This document shows, piece after piece, positions 23,525 to 33,376 of a stretch of DNA of 64,000 nt. The position numbers and the translations under genes were made by a program. The stretch's first letter is position 1. Each line of letters opens with the position of its first letter. The notes beneath the pieces were generated by a model, which made no database searches, was not told the DNA's origin, and saw nothing but the letters and a program-made list of their open reading frames with translations. Source of the stretch: Cryptomeria japonica (taxonomy: Eukaryota; Streptophyta; Pinopsida; Cupressales; Cupressaceae); assembly GCF_030272615.1 (NCBI RefSeq), contig NC_081408.1, positions 311,443,118 to 311,507,117 on the forward strand, read 5' to 3'.

Positions 23525-23600
23525 CCATAGGGGGAGTAGCATAGGTGGAGTATGGAAGCTTGTGCCTCTACTTTGGCAATGTTGTCAAAGGGGGAGGAGA
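23525..23600 (+). other. 3' untranslated G-run motifs of B
   Basis: CCATAGGGGGAGTAGCATAG (about 23525-23545) and TTGTCAAAGGGGGAG (23583-23597) follow the pol stop. They are the two extra purine motifs also seen in A, C and E. Element T later separated them from the real polypurine tract. Confidence 0.65.
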
Positions 23601-23752
23601 TATATGATAGGGGAAAATATATCTGGTGTATGGGGGAGAAGATATCTGATGATGAAGATATATGGTAGAGTACACACTGACTAGTCTAGATGGTGGTGGT
23701 TGTGATATTTGAACCGGTATATGACAACCAGTATATGCTAGGGTAAGTTCAC

Positions 23753-24822
23753 AATAATGGTTCCCACTTTCACCCACAAAGGAAAAACGAGATGGAAGGA
23801 AAAAAAAATCAGAGGGGGTTCGAGTGAAGTGGGGGTGTTCGAATGAACTACCCTTTGGGGTTCGAGTGAGCCCCCCACTTCGCTCGAACCCCCTTTTGTG
23901 AGCAAAGCACCTTTAACGTTTGTTTATGTCATTTTTTAATTATATTCGGGGGGTTCACTCGAACCCCCCTTCATTCTAACCCCCCTAAAAAGGGGGAGTT
24001 TGCTTGAACCCCCCTTCTTTCGAACTCCCTTTTTTACACTTCTCTAAAGCTTTCTACATTTTTTTGTAGACTTTTGACCTTCAAATCTCTAGTTGAAGGC
24101 TCAAATGGAATGATCTTGACAACTCAAAATGTAGTATGGTAGTCCGTGGAGCAAGCTTTCCAATGATTGTAATTTTTTTTACATCTTGAGTTTATTATGA
24201 ATTTGTTTTTTTAATTTTACCAAACATAGGTTTTTCACTGAACATGAACTTCTCTATTCAATGCATTGGAAAAAATAGGAAACTAACTCAAAAAATTCTA
24301 AAAATATCTATGCCCCAAGTATTGATGTCTTCTTTCTAACAAAAATAAATAAATTGAATTTAATATATATATATAACAAGTTATGTGTTCAAACTCAAAC
24401 CTATGTCTGAATTATGACTAGTCGGACTTCAAAACTTAATAAAATGAAAAATATTCAATATATCACTATCAAACCAACTGAAAGCCCTGGATATTGATGT
24501 TACAAACCAAAATTTGAAAGAATTGAGTTTTTATCATTTATAGAAAAAAAGTTATGCATTTCTGGAGGCACATCACTCTTAAAAAATGTAGTTTGCTGTT
24601 AAAAACTTCTTTTCGAGGGAGATGGAAAAATTAAAAAAACATCCTTCAAAATTATTTGAAAAAACTATATATAGAATCTACAGAAAAAATTCTACAAATC
24701 ACTAATTTACATCATCTTCAAATTATTAATAGTTTACAAGTTATAGTTCTCAGAAGTTGAAGATTATTTTAAAAATGTTTATCTTAGTGTCAAAAGTGGC
24801 AAAAAAGTGGGAACCATTATTA
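23753..24822. mobile_element. Terminal-inverted-repeat element T, about 1.07 kb
   Basis: The left end AATAATGGTTCCCACTTT (23753-23770) is the inverse of the right end AAAGTGGGAACCATTATT (24804-24821), an 18 bp inverted repeat. The flanks TAAGTTCAC (23744-23752) and TGAGTTCAC (24823-24831) match at 8 of 9 bases, the length expected for a Mutator-type transposon. The interior has no transposase: there is a G/C-rich block of TTCGA-containing palindromes (23812-24033), then A/T-rich sequence. It looks like a non-autonomous DNA element. The superfamily is inferred from the duplication length alone. Confidence 0.75.
23812..24033. repeat. G/C-run palindromes around TTCGA in T
   Basis: GGGGGTTCGAGTGAAGTGGG near 23816 is the inverse, with one change, of CCCACTTCGCTCGAACCCCC near 23873. 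A perfect 9 bp stem with a 4-base loop lies at 23948-23969 (GGGGGGTTC, then ACTC, then GAACCCCCC). Further GAACCCCCC copies follow at about 24007. The block could form several hairpins. Confidence 0.85.
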
Positions 24823-24889
24823 TGAGTTCACCCGCTATTGAGCATGGTACTGATACTAAGAAATGATACACTGAGTATTTCCATCAATG

Positions 24890-24903
24890 CCAAAGGGGGA
24901 GAT
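24890..24903 (+). promoter_or_regulatory. Polypurine tract of B
   Basis: CCAAAGGGGGAGAT lies immediately before the 3' LTR start TGTTGGCATATG and is preceded by the ATCAATG context seen in A, C and D. Confidence 0.88.
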
Positions 24904-26294
24904 TGTTGGCATATGATGAAGTGGTGACAAAGTATGTTGTCATTGATGTCAATATGTGCTCAAGCAGGTACATCGATATGCACTGGTATGAAGATTTGAA
25001 GCAGTTTTGGTCAACCAAGATGGAGTGGACTAGTGTCGAGGTTCACTAAGTGTTACTACCAGTTGGTAGTCTTTGTTCAGTTCTAGGGTTTCTGGTATGA
25101 TCATTGTGGTGCAACCGATGGTGTTTTGTGAATGTTAAGAATAAGGATCAGGATGCCACATCAGCTGTGTGCACATGATGGATTTTCTTGAGGATTTTGT
25201 GCGTGGAGATCAAATGCATTGAATGCCTACCTTAGGAATGTGTGATTTTCTCATCGGTGTATAAAGAGCGTGTGATGGGTTATCATTTTCCAGATGCGGT
25301 GAAGATCGGACGATGCAGAGTGACTTGAGATTTGTTTAGATTGTTTCATTCTATGTAAAGTGTTTGGACAGTCAGGATTTGGTGGGACTTGCATCCAGCT
25401 TTGTTAGGCCTATGATACTTAGGGTTTAGGGTTTATGTTACCGACCTAATTCTTGTCTATAAGGTCGATGAGTTTTGATATTGTTGTTGTTGGAAAATGT
25501 TGTTTTTGTGTCTAAATGTTAAGATTCTTGCCAAACTAGAGTCCGAAACCTGCAGAGTGTGATTGCAAAGGAGAGGAGCTCAAAAGGATCTGCCTTAGCA
25601 AGTAGTGTTGTTATCAGATCATAAGCTTTACCTGTTGACTTCTAATCAATTCAACATAAGGAAAATCCCTTGACCAGGTAGCTTTAATAGGATTGTTGTA
25701 AATCCTCTAACCAGGTGACTCAAGTTCATTGTGTTCTTTAATCTTCTAGCGAGGTAACCTTTAACAGGGTATATAGCCATCCCTTAACCCGGTGATCTTT
25801 AACAGGATTGGTTCGTAGTAGAACCTTATTGTAAAGTCTTTAACTAGACTAGGCTCCTAATAGAGCGAGCTTCAAAAGAGTTCAAAACAAGCTTGTGGGT
25901 ATTCATCCCCACTATGGTTTTTCACATTTGGGCTTCCACGTGAAAAATACGTGTCATGAGTTGTGCATTTTTCATGTGATGATTCAATATTATTGTTTAA
26001 GTGATTATGCATGAAAAGATAATGGTTATGGTATTATTGATACAACACATACATATGTATATGGGTGAAGTAGTTATCAAGTGTTGAATGATATTTGAAG
26101 TATTCAGTTTTACTAGTTTAAGCTGTCTAAAGTCTTATTGTGTTTAACCGGTATTGCCATGGTTAAGTTTAGTGATGAAGACAACCAGTTAGCATTGTTT
26201 TAACTTGATAAGTTGTGGAGATAAGTTTGTATGTAGTGATTCACCCCCCCTCTCTGTACCAGTTAAGGTATTTGTTGTTCATCATTACTCATCA
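24904..26294 (+). repeat. 3' LTR of B (1,391 bp)
   Basis: It runs from TGTTGGCATATGATG to ATCATTACTCATCA. It is the full-length version of the deleted 5' LTR. It contains the degenerate CTAACC-type repeat array (about 25640-25850), the hairpin motif with CCACGTGAAAAAT (25918-25948), a doubled TTTAGGG at about 25425, and a run of 7 C near 26240. Target duplication ATGTT follows at 26295-26299. Confidence 0.93.
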
Positions 26295-26299
26295 ATGTT

Positions 26300-27650
26300 G
26301 TCACTGATGTCAATTGAACCGGTGAATGATATTCATGATATTGCTGATGTTATTGTTGTTATTTCTATTGCCTTGTAACCTATATGATAAAATTTAAGGA
26401 AGATGTTGTAAACCGGTATATGGTAGTGTGTAAGTTGAACCGGTGTAAAGGGTTAAACCTTTCTATGTTATGTAACCGGTTAACCCTACCAGTTGTTTTT
26501 TGTTAAACCCTAACTGATAAAGTTTGTTGGTTTAAGATCTAATGTTGAGCAGTAATGATGGAGACATGTGTGATCATTATATGAGGATTAGTTCATATTG
26601 ATTTAGCGCATTTGTTATCTTGGAAAGGAGAAAGTGGATTGCATCTAATGCATAGCGCGTGATGAGTGACAAAGTCCGATGAAGCGGTGATCATGGAGCG
26701 GTTGGAATTTTCTTGAAGAATGTGAAGAGATTGTTATGATTTCTAATGGTCAAGGTTGTACTAACTTGTTTGTAATCTTGATGATGAGAATTAGATTTTT
26801 GTTGTGTTATCGACCTAGTTGATTTGTATTTAAGGTCAATGATATTGTTTTGTTAAGTGTTGGAAAATTTAACAAGATTGGCAGAAACCAATTGAATGTG
26901 TGGTTGCCTAACTGGTGGATGGATCTGTAGCTTGAGTCAAGGCAGATTGAAGTTTAATAAGGATCTAATCAAGTAGATGTAGTCCTATTCAGACAGATCA
27001 AGAAAACCTGTTGTTTTCTAACAATTACAGCAGAAATTGAAATCCCCTAACCAGGTATGCTCTAACAAGCTTGATTACTTTCTAAATCCTCTAACAAGGT
27101 GGTCCATTAGTTTGGATTCTCAAATCCTCTAGTGAGGTTACTCCTTACATGGTATTGTGCTTTTCATCAAGGCATATTTGTAAATACCTTAACCGGGTGA
27201 TTCCTAACTGGAATTAGTTCTTAACAAGACTTATTGTAAAAGCTTTAACAGGCTTGGCTCCTAACAGGGTGAACTTTAGAAGAGTTTAGATAGCTATCCT
27301 TGAGAGTCTTATCTCACCATGGTTTTTACCTATTTGGGTTTTGCACGTATAAATATTTGTGTCAAGTGGTGAATTCTTTTGTGGTTATGATAATTGGAAG
27401 CATTGAGAGATGAATATGTTGACATATGATTAAGCATTTTTTATGTTTACAAGATTGAAGTTGTTTACTATTAAGTTGTCATAATAGTAAAACCGGTTGA
27501 TGTTGGTTAATGTTGAGTATTGATCTTGATAAGTGAAATTTACTTTGTGAGTTTGAATTTGAGTTTGGGAGTTTGTATCAGTTTTTTTGTACACTGATTC
27601 ACCCCCTCTCTCAGTATTCTACCAGATACTTATTCTTCATTATACCATCA
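26300..27650 (+). repeat. 3' LTR of A, remaining 1,351 bp
   Basis: The LTR of A resumes directly after the right ATGTT duplication of B, with GTCACTGATGTCAATTGAACC matching the C LTR. It contains several AACCGGT words, the CTAACC-type repeat array (about 27040-27270), the hairpin motif (27319-27353), a short C-run (5 C at about 27602) and ends TACCATCA. It is clearly related to the C LTR but diverged. Confidence 0.9.
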
Positions 27651-28104
27651 ATGTCAACACATGTAGCATCCGACATACTACATATTCTCTCTCCCCTTTT
27701 GTGTGATTGATGGATTCTCACACATGTAGTATGCGACATACTAAAAGATCTCTCTCCCCCTTTGATAATAATGGCAAAGGGCACTGACAGGGTTTCTCTC
27801 ATCCTTCTATCTACTGGATGCTTCTCCTCCTTCAACCATCATTTGCTACATCCTCTCAAGTCACAACACTTGAGATGGAGGGCTCAACCACCAACTGACA
27901 CCAATTGCTCAAGAACCAAGTGTATATGCAAACTGGAAACACATGCATATACAAATCTGAAACCAATTGAAGGCACATGCATCCGTGAATGCAACATACC
28001 TATCGGTCAGACTGCATTATCTCCCTTTGATATACAAAAGTTATTCTAATCCCAATTTGATAATATCAAGTGTTGAAGCTAACACTAATACCAATTGTAT
28101 TCCT
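27651..28104 (-). other. Remnant of older copia-like element H, left piece
   Basis: These 454 bases lie between A and C. Two near-copies of ACATGTAGTATGCGACATACT, each followed by a CTCTCTCCCC-type run, lie at 27660-27760. CTCCCCCTTTGATAATAATGGC at about 27755-27776 is, on the minus strand, the same TTATCAAAGGGGGAG motif found in the 3' untranslated parts of A, B, C and E. I therefore assign the stretch to a minus-strand copia 3' region that continues at 47572. The small open frames here are not convincing. Confidence 0.5.
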
Positions 28105-29489
28105 TGTTGGCATTTGCATGAAGATTGCATTAATGATTTGTTATGTTGTCATTGATGTCAATTAACCGGTAATGTTATTGTTGTAATGATGTTTTGTAAC
28201 TGGTAGAAAGAGCTAAGTGAAAGAAACTGTAACTGGTAGGTAAATTTGTGGAGTGAACCGGTATTGCTAAGTATTGGAGAGTTGAACTGGTAAACCCTAC
28301 CTATAATTTTGATAAACCCTAACCAATTAAGTTTGGTGAATTGGTTATATTGGTTTAGGATCTAATGATGAGCGGTAATGATTATGACGTGTATGCATAT
28401 TGTATGAAGAGAGTTTCAAAATGATTTTAGCGCATTGAGGTAATGGTTTTTTTTCTTGGGAATGAGCAAGTCAATTGCATGTAATGCAAGCGCGTGATGA
28501 GTTACTAAGTTTGATAAAAAGGTGATCAGGGAGCGGTCGAGGCTTTCTTGAATGATGTGTAGAGAATGTTATGTAAGCCAATGGTCATACCTGAACTGAC
28601 TTGTTTGTAATCTCTATGAGAATTAGGTTTTTATTGTGTTACCAACCTAGTTAATTTGTTTATAAGGTCGATGAGTTATTTTAGTTTTAGTGTGTGGTTG
28701 CCAAACTAGATGATGTATATGCAGTTTGAGTAAAGGTAGATATGAGCATGAAAATGATCTAAACAAGCAAGTGAAGTTCTATTCAAATAGATCAACAAAC
28801 TTGTGTTGTTTTATAATTATAGTAGTTAAATCCCCTAATCGAGTAAGCTCTAACAAGCTTGGTGTTATTCAAATCCTCTAGCAAGGTGATCCATTAGATG
28901 GGATTTTAAATCCTTTACCAAGGTTACTCCTCACAGGGTATTTCTTCTAACAAAGCATTATAGTCAATCCCTTAACTGGGTGGTCCCTAATAGGATTTGT
29001 TCTTAACAAGAATTTTTGTAAAGCTTTAACATGCTTGGCTCCTAACAAGGCGAACTTCAGAAGAGTTCAAAAATATTGTGAGGTCCATTTCATCATGGTT
29101 TTTCCCATTTGGGTTTCCACGTCAAAAATATTGTGTCAAGTGGTGAATGTTTTTGAGGTTATGTTTTATTATGGTTGATTTGCTTAACTACTTATTCCAC
29201 TTTGATAAGTTATGATAATCGACAATATTATTAAATGAAGTTTTACTTATGTTAGTAAAAGTATTTGGATGGTTATGAGTTTCAAGTTATTTACTGTTAT
29301 CTATTGTAATAGTCAACGGGTTTAGCTTGATAGTTTTAATCTTGACAGTGATATTGCATTGATAGTTCTAAGTTTACTTCAGCGATTGTTTTTGAGATTG
29401 GTGAAATTTTATCAGTTGTTCTATCTACTAATTCACCCCCCCCCCCTCTCAGTAGTTGATCGGATCCTTGTTCTTTCATCATACCATCA
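28105..29489 (+). repeat. 5' LTR of C (1,385 bp)
   Basis: It runs from TGTTGGCATTTGCATG to CATACCATCA. It contains AACCGGT words and their decayed forms AACTGGT and AACCAGT, a CTAACC-type repeat array (28820-29050), the hairpin motif CCCATTTGGGTTTCCACGT at about 29097-29130, and a run of 11 C near 29440. Confidence 0.94.
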
Positions 29490-29506
29490 ATTGGTATTAG
29501 AGCATC
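29490..29506 (+). promoter_or_regulatory. Primer binding site of C
   Basis: ATTGGTATTAGAGCATC follows the 5' LTR. It differs by one base from TGGTATCAGAGC, the complement of the initiator tRNA-Met 3' end. Confidence 0.9.
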
Positions 29507-29562
29507 TTAGGTCCTTTAAGGTCTAAGCCTAACATCTTGAGGTAAAGATCTTGTAGATCACA

Positions 29563-31680
29563 ATGAAGAAGGAAGGTCCGAAGTTTAATAGAGAGAACTA
29601 TAGGATATGGAGTGATAAAATGAAAATTTATATCAAGAGTATTGGAAGTCAATACTTGGAACATGTTGGTTATTTCAAGATATTTGGTAGAAAATGGTTT
29701 ATTAAGAGACATGACTATGTTATCAAGTTTGAGGCTAAAAGTGATGAACATATATTTCTTGGTTATTCCAACAAGTGTAAGGCCTACAAGTGTTATAACA
29801 ACCAGACACATAGAATCATTGAGAGTGCTGATGTTTGAGTGGATGATTATCCTAAAGTCTTAGGGGAAACCAGTGTAGTGAAAAAGAATTAAGACCCTTG
29901 CATTTTGTTTTTGGAACCAAAACCTGTGAAACCTGAAACCGATAAAGCAAATAATGATGTACCAGTTCAACCAGAATAGGTAGATTCAGAAGAAGATGGT
30001 GACAATTAAGATGTACCTGAAGATAATGATTTTTTTATTTTCAGGTATGTGAGACTCAATCACAATCCTAAATAGATTATTGGAGATAAGGATGCTAGAG
30101 TGCTAGCCAAAAGAAGAATCAGAGAAAATTCATGCATGATCTCCACTATTGAGCCTAAAACTGCTAAGGAGGCATTTGGCGATGATCATTGGGTTAAAGC
30201 TATGGAGGAGGAGCTTGAATAAATTGAGAAGAGAAACACATGGACTCTAGTACCTTGACCAGTGAATAAAAATATAATAGGTACTAAGTGGGTTTTCAAG
30301 AGCAAGTTGAATGAAGATGGTGTTGTAGTTTGCAACAAAGCTAGATTGGTTTGTGAAGGTTATGCACAAAAAGAAGGAGAATATTATGGTGAGACTTTTG
30401 CATCAGTGGCCAGACTAGAAGGTATTAGAAATTTACTTGCTTTTGTAGCTCATAAAGGATTCAAAGTATATCAGATGGATGTAAATTCAACATTTTTGAA
30501 TGGAATACTGGAAGAAGAAGTATACATTGAAGAGCCAGATGATTATGATTTAACTGATAAGAAAGACATGGTATGTAAGTTGCACAAGGCACTATATGGA
30601 TTAAAGAAATCATCAAGAGTGTGGTATGAAAGGATTCATTCACATCTGATGAAGATAGGTTTTCAGAGAACTAGTGAAGATAGCAACATATATCTCAAAT
30701 CTGAAGGAGATAAAATACTAGCTAGTGAAGTGTTTGTAGATGATACCATATTTGGAGGGGATGATGACATGAGCAATGACTCTGCAAATGAAATGAAAAG
30801 TGAGTTTGAAATGTCTCTAGTGGGAGAGATAAAAAATTTAATAGGTTTGCAAATATAACAAATGAAAAGTGGCATTTTCATCACATAGTCTAAGTATGTG
30901 AAAGAGGTATTAAAGACATTTGGTATGAGTGACTATAAACTAGTTGGGACACCAATGGTTACAAGTTGTAATTTTTCTAAGGAAGATGAGGCCACATCTA
31001 TTGATGAGAAAGAGTACTGGTCAATGATTGGAAAATTCAACTATGTTGTTCACAACAGACCAGATATAGCTCATGCAATTGGTCTAGTTCCTAGATTTCA
31101 AAAGAATCCAAAGGAAACAAATTTGATAGCAACCAAGAGGATTTTCAGATATTTGAAAGGTACTGTTAACTATGGATTATGGTATCCATATGAAGGTAAT
31201 TTTGACTTGAAGGTGTACATAGATGTAGATTGGGTAGGTAATGATGATGACCAAAAAAGCACAACTGGTGGAGCATTATTTATTGGAGGAAGACTTGTTT
31301 CATGGAGTAGCAAAAAGGAGAGTTATATTTCACAATCTACTGCTGAAGCTAAGTATGTTGGAGCTTATATGAATTGTACCCAGGCTATCTGGATGAGGCA
31401 CATTTTGGAAGGTTTTAAGATGAGGTTTACAAAACCTGTAAAAATCTTATGTGACAATACCAGTGCCATAAATATATCAAAGAACCCTATCTTGCATGCA
31501 CAAACCAAGCACATTGAATTGAAGTATCATTTCTTGAGGGAAAAAGTGCAGAGTAAAGATGTGATCTTAGAGCATGTTTCCACCAAGGAGTAACTTGTAG
31601 ATATCTTTACTAAACCTCTGCCTAAGACTACTTTTGAGTATCTTAGAAGTCAGCTCGAGGTTTTATCCTTCATGAGGTCA
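29563..31680 (+). pseudogene. Deleted copia polyprotein of C: gag start fused to integrase end, RT, RNase H
   Basis: The frame starts at ATG 29563 with the gag start MKKEGPKFNRENYRIW. After about 36 codons it passes straight into the integrase C-terminal part (YFKIFGRKWFIKR, LGYSNKCKAYKCYNN), without a frame change. About 2 kb of gag, protease and integrase are missing compared with B. RT follows (KAFL-type QMDVNSTFLNG, catalytic FVDD at 30733-30744) and RNase H (STAEAKYVGAYMN, CDNTSAINISKNP). In-frame stops include TGA at about 29836 and TAA at 31591. A one-base loss lies near 31650 in the C-terminus. Confidence 0.92.
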
Positions 31681-31760
31681 ATTAAGAATGATTTAGATTA
31701 CATCAGTCCTGGAGCTACTTGTAGAATTTTTCAGTAGGATTGATGAAGAAGTGAAGTTAT

Positions 31761-31862
31761 TCCATAGGGGGTGAATCAAGTTGCAAGTTGTTGATGTTGA
31801 ACAGTGAAGTTTTACATTGCATGTTTTACTTTCAATTTGGCATTGTTGTCAAAGGGGGAGAA
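31761..31862 (+). other. 3' untranslated G-run motifs of C
   Basis: CCATAGGGGGTGAATCAAG (31762-31780) and TTGTCAAAGGGGGAGAAG (31847-31863) precede the true polypurine tract by about 290 and 200 bases. The same pair lies in A, B and E. Confidence 0.65.
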
Positions 31863-32045
31863 GAACTATGTGATTATTGTGAGAACAATTGTATGATTGA
31901 CAGAGGCTAGATGTACAACCAGCAGGTAACTGAAGACAAACTGAAGACAAGCTAAAGGCAAGGAGATTACATGGTAAAATATAAACCAGGATTCCTATTC
32001 ACAATCGCAGCAATCAATGGTATTGATATTTGTATTGCCATCAAT

Positions 32046-32060
32046 GCCAAAGGGGGATAT
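32046..32060 (+). promoter_or_regulatory. Polypurine tract of C
   Basis: GCCAAAGGGGGATAT directly precedes the 3' LTR start TGTTGGCATTTG. Confidence 0.88.
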
Positions 32061-32306
32061 TGTTGGCATTTGTATGAGGATTGCATTAATGATTTGTTAT
32101 GTTGTCATTGATGTCAATTAACCAGTAATGTTATTATTGTAATGATGTTTTGTAACCAGTAGAAAGAGCTAAGTGAAAGAAACTGTAACCGCTAGGTAAT
32201 TTTGTGGAGTGAACCGGTATTGTTAAGTATTGGAGAGTTGAACCAGTAAACCTTAACCGATTAAGTTTGGTAAATTGGTTATATCGATTTATGATCTGAC
32301 GATGAG
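32061..32306 (+). repeat. 3' LTR of C, first 246 bp
   Basis: It matches the 5' LTR from 28105 onward, up to GACGATGAG. ATGAG at 32302-32306 is the left target duplication of element X. Confidence 0.93.
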
Positions 32307-33376
32307 TGTTATCAGTAATTTGGGTAGTGTTGTAATTTTCTTGACATCTCTGAAAGTTTCTACAAATTTTCAATCTTCCTAGTCTGCAAGTCAATAGCTT
32401 CTAAGGGTTTTGGGTTTGATAATTTTAAATGGAAAATAAACCTTTATGTCTCTTGTCCTATGGAAAAATCTTTTTAATCATTACCTTTTTCACCACTTAA
32501 CTGGAGGGGTCTTTATATCATTGAAATGGGCCATTTAAGTCATAAGCCTAGGCAAGTTTTGTTTTTACTAAAGTTGGAGTGCTTTAATTTTCCTAAAGTC
32601 CTAAGTAAGACCTTTAGTGCATGTATCGGGTTCTTAAAAGTCGAGTAGATCAAAGAGATCCAATGGTGGTTGTAAGACCGTGATGGGAAGTTACACATTG
32701 AATAGCCTTCACGACTCACTGACAAACCATCAGTGGCGAGGTCGGGTGGAGATCCAGCGATGGAGCAGTGGCGGTTAAACGATGAAGGTTCTTTAAAGTG
32801 TTGTCAAGTCTTGGAAGATCTAATGGTGGTCATGAGACTGTGATGAGAAGATGCAAGTCTTTTACCCATCGCAACTCAGTGACTAAAGGCAGGTAGATAC
32901 AGTATGGTGGACCCCTTCGCAAGACCTAATAGATTAAAGGGCATATTAGATCTAAGCGATCTAACAGTTGTCGCTAGACCACAATGGAGAGTTGTGAGTT
33001 CTTTACTCTTCGTGGATCAGCAACTAAGGAAAAAAGCACACTAAAGAAATCTTTTGGTTCTTTTGAGTGAAAAGTTTGAAATTCAAATGAATTAATTGTA
33101 GAGTGTGTGGCTTGGTTTATGAGAATTAATGTTGATTTGTTGCCAAGGTTGCTTCATAAAATCTTGTTTTTTGAGATTTTGATTGTAAAAGGCTTTCGAA
33201 GGGTTTGTGGAGACAAAGTTTGAAGCTTCTATGAGTTTTTTGGTGACAAGTAAGTTGTTTTGTGACTGCCATATTTGCACTTTTTGCTCTTGTGTGTCGA
33301 TATTATTTGGTTCGGGGAAATTCAAAGGGTTTTCTGAATCAAAAGGTTAGAATAAGATAAACCCTAAATTATCAAA
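32307..33376 (+). other. Leader region of X
   Basis: About 1.07 kb lie between the left end and the long frame. There is no clear coding content and no tRNA primer site that I can see. Three imperfect tandem units lie at 32644-33030. If X has a 5' LTR, it should occupy this stretch, but it does not visibly resemble 45355-46425. Confidence 0.6.
32644..33030 (+). repeat. Three diverged tandem units in the X leader
   Basis: Units start near 32650, 32815 and 32950. Each combines GATC(C/T)AATGGTGGT or a variant, then AGACCGTGATGGGAAG or a variant, then a short stretch with CATCGCAACTCAGTGAC or a variant. Spacing is about 135-165 bases and similarity is moderate. Confidence 0.7.

Larger units (their letters stand above)
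1657..26294 (+). mobile_element. Copia element B, near-complete but heavily interrupted
   Basis: This Ty1/copia element is inserted into the 3' LTR of A. A perfect 5 bp target duplication, ATGTT, flanks it (1652-1656 and 26295-26299), and the A LTR resumes right after. It has a 5' LTR (1657-2181), a primer site, gag-protease-integrase (2253-4370), the rest of integrase with RT and RNase H (21281-23450), a polypurine tract and a 3' LTR (24904-26294). The chromovirus G interrupts its integrase region, and element T interrupts its 3' untranslated region. The two LTRs differ at several percent of sites by eye, so the insertion is old. Confidence 0.93.
1..27650 (+). mobile_element. Copia element A, 3' part, split by element B
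   Basis: This is the right part of a Ty1/copia retrotransposon whose 5' end lies left of the window. It shows reverse transcriptase and RNase H (3-1262), a 3' untranslated stretch, a polypurine tract (1602-1617) and a 3' LTR. The LTR begins at 1618 with TGTTGGCA, is interrupted after 1656 by element B, and resumes at 26300, ending in CATCA at 27650. The two LTR parts add up to 1,390 bp, matching the 1,385 bp LTR of the related element C. The left target duplication is outside the window; the right one would be ATGTC at 27651-27655. Confidence 0.9.

Noticed and set aside
23948-24033. Repeated TTCGA/G-run blocks considered as a CRISPR-like or tRNA-like array
   Set aside because: Spacing is irregular, there are no unique spacers of constant size, and no cloverleaf can be drawn. 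They fit a palindromic core of a TIR element.
27611-28155. Small frames between A and C
   Set aside because: They cross LTR boundaries at 27650 and 28105 and have no recognisable content.
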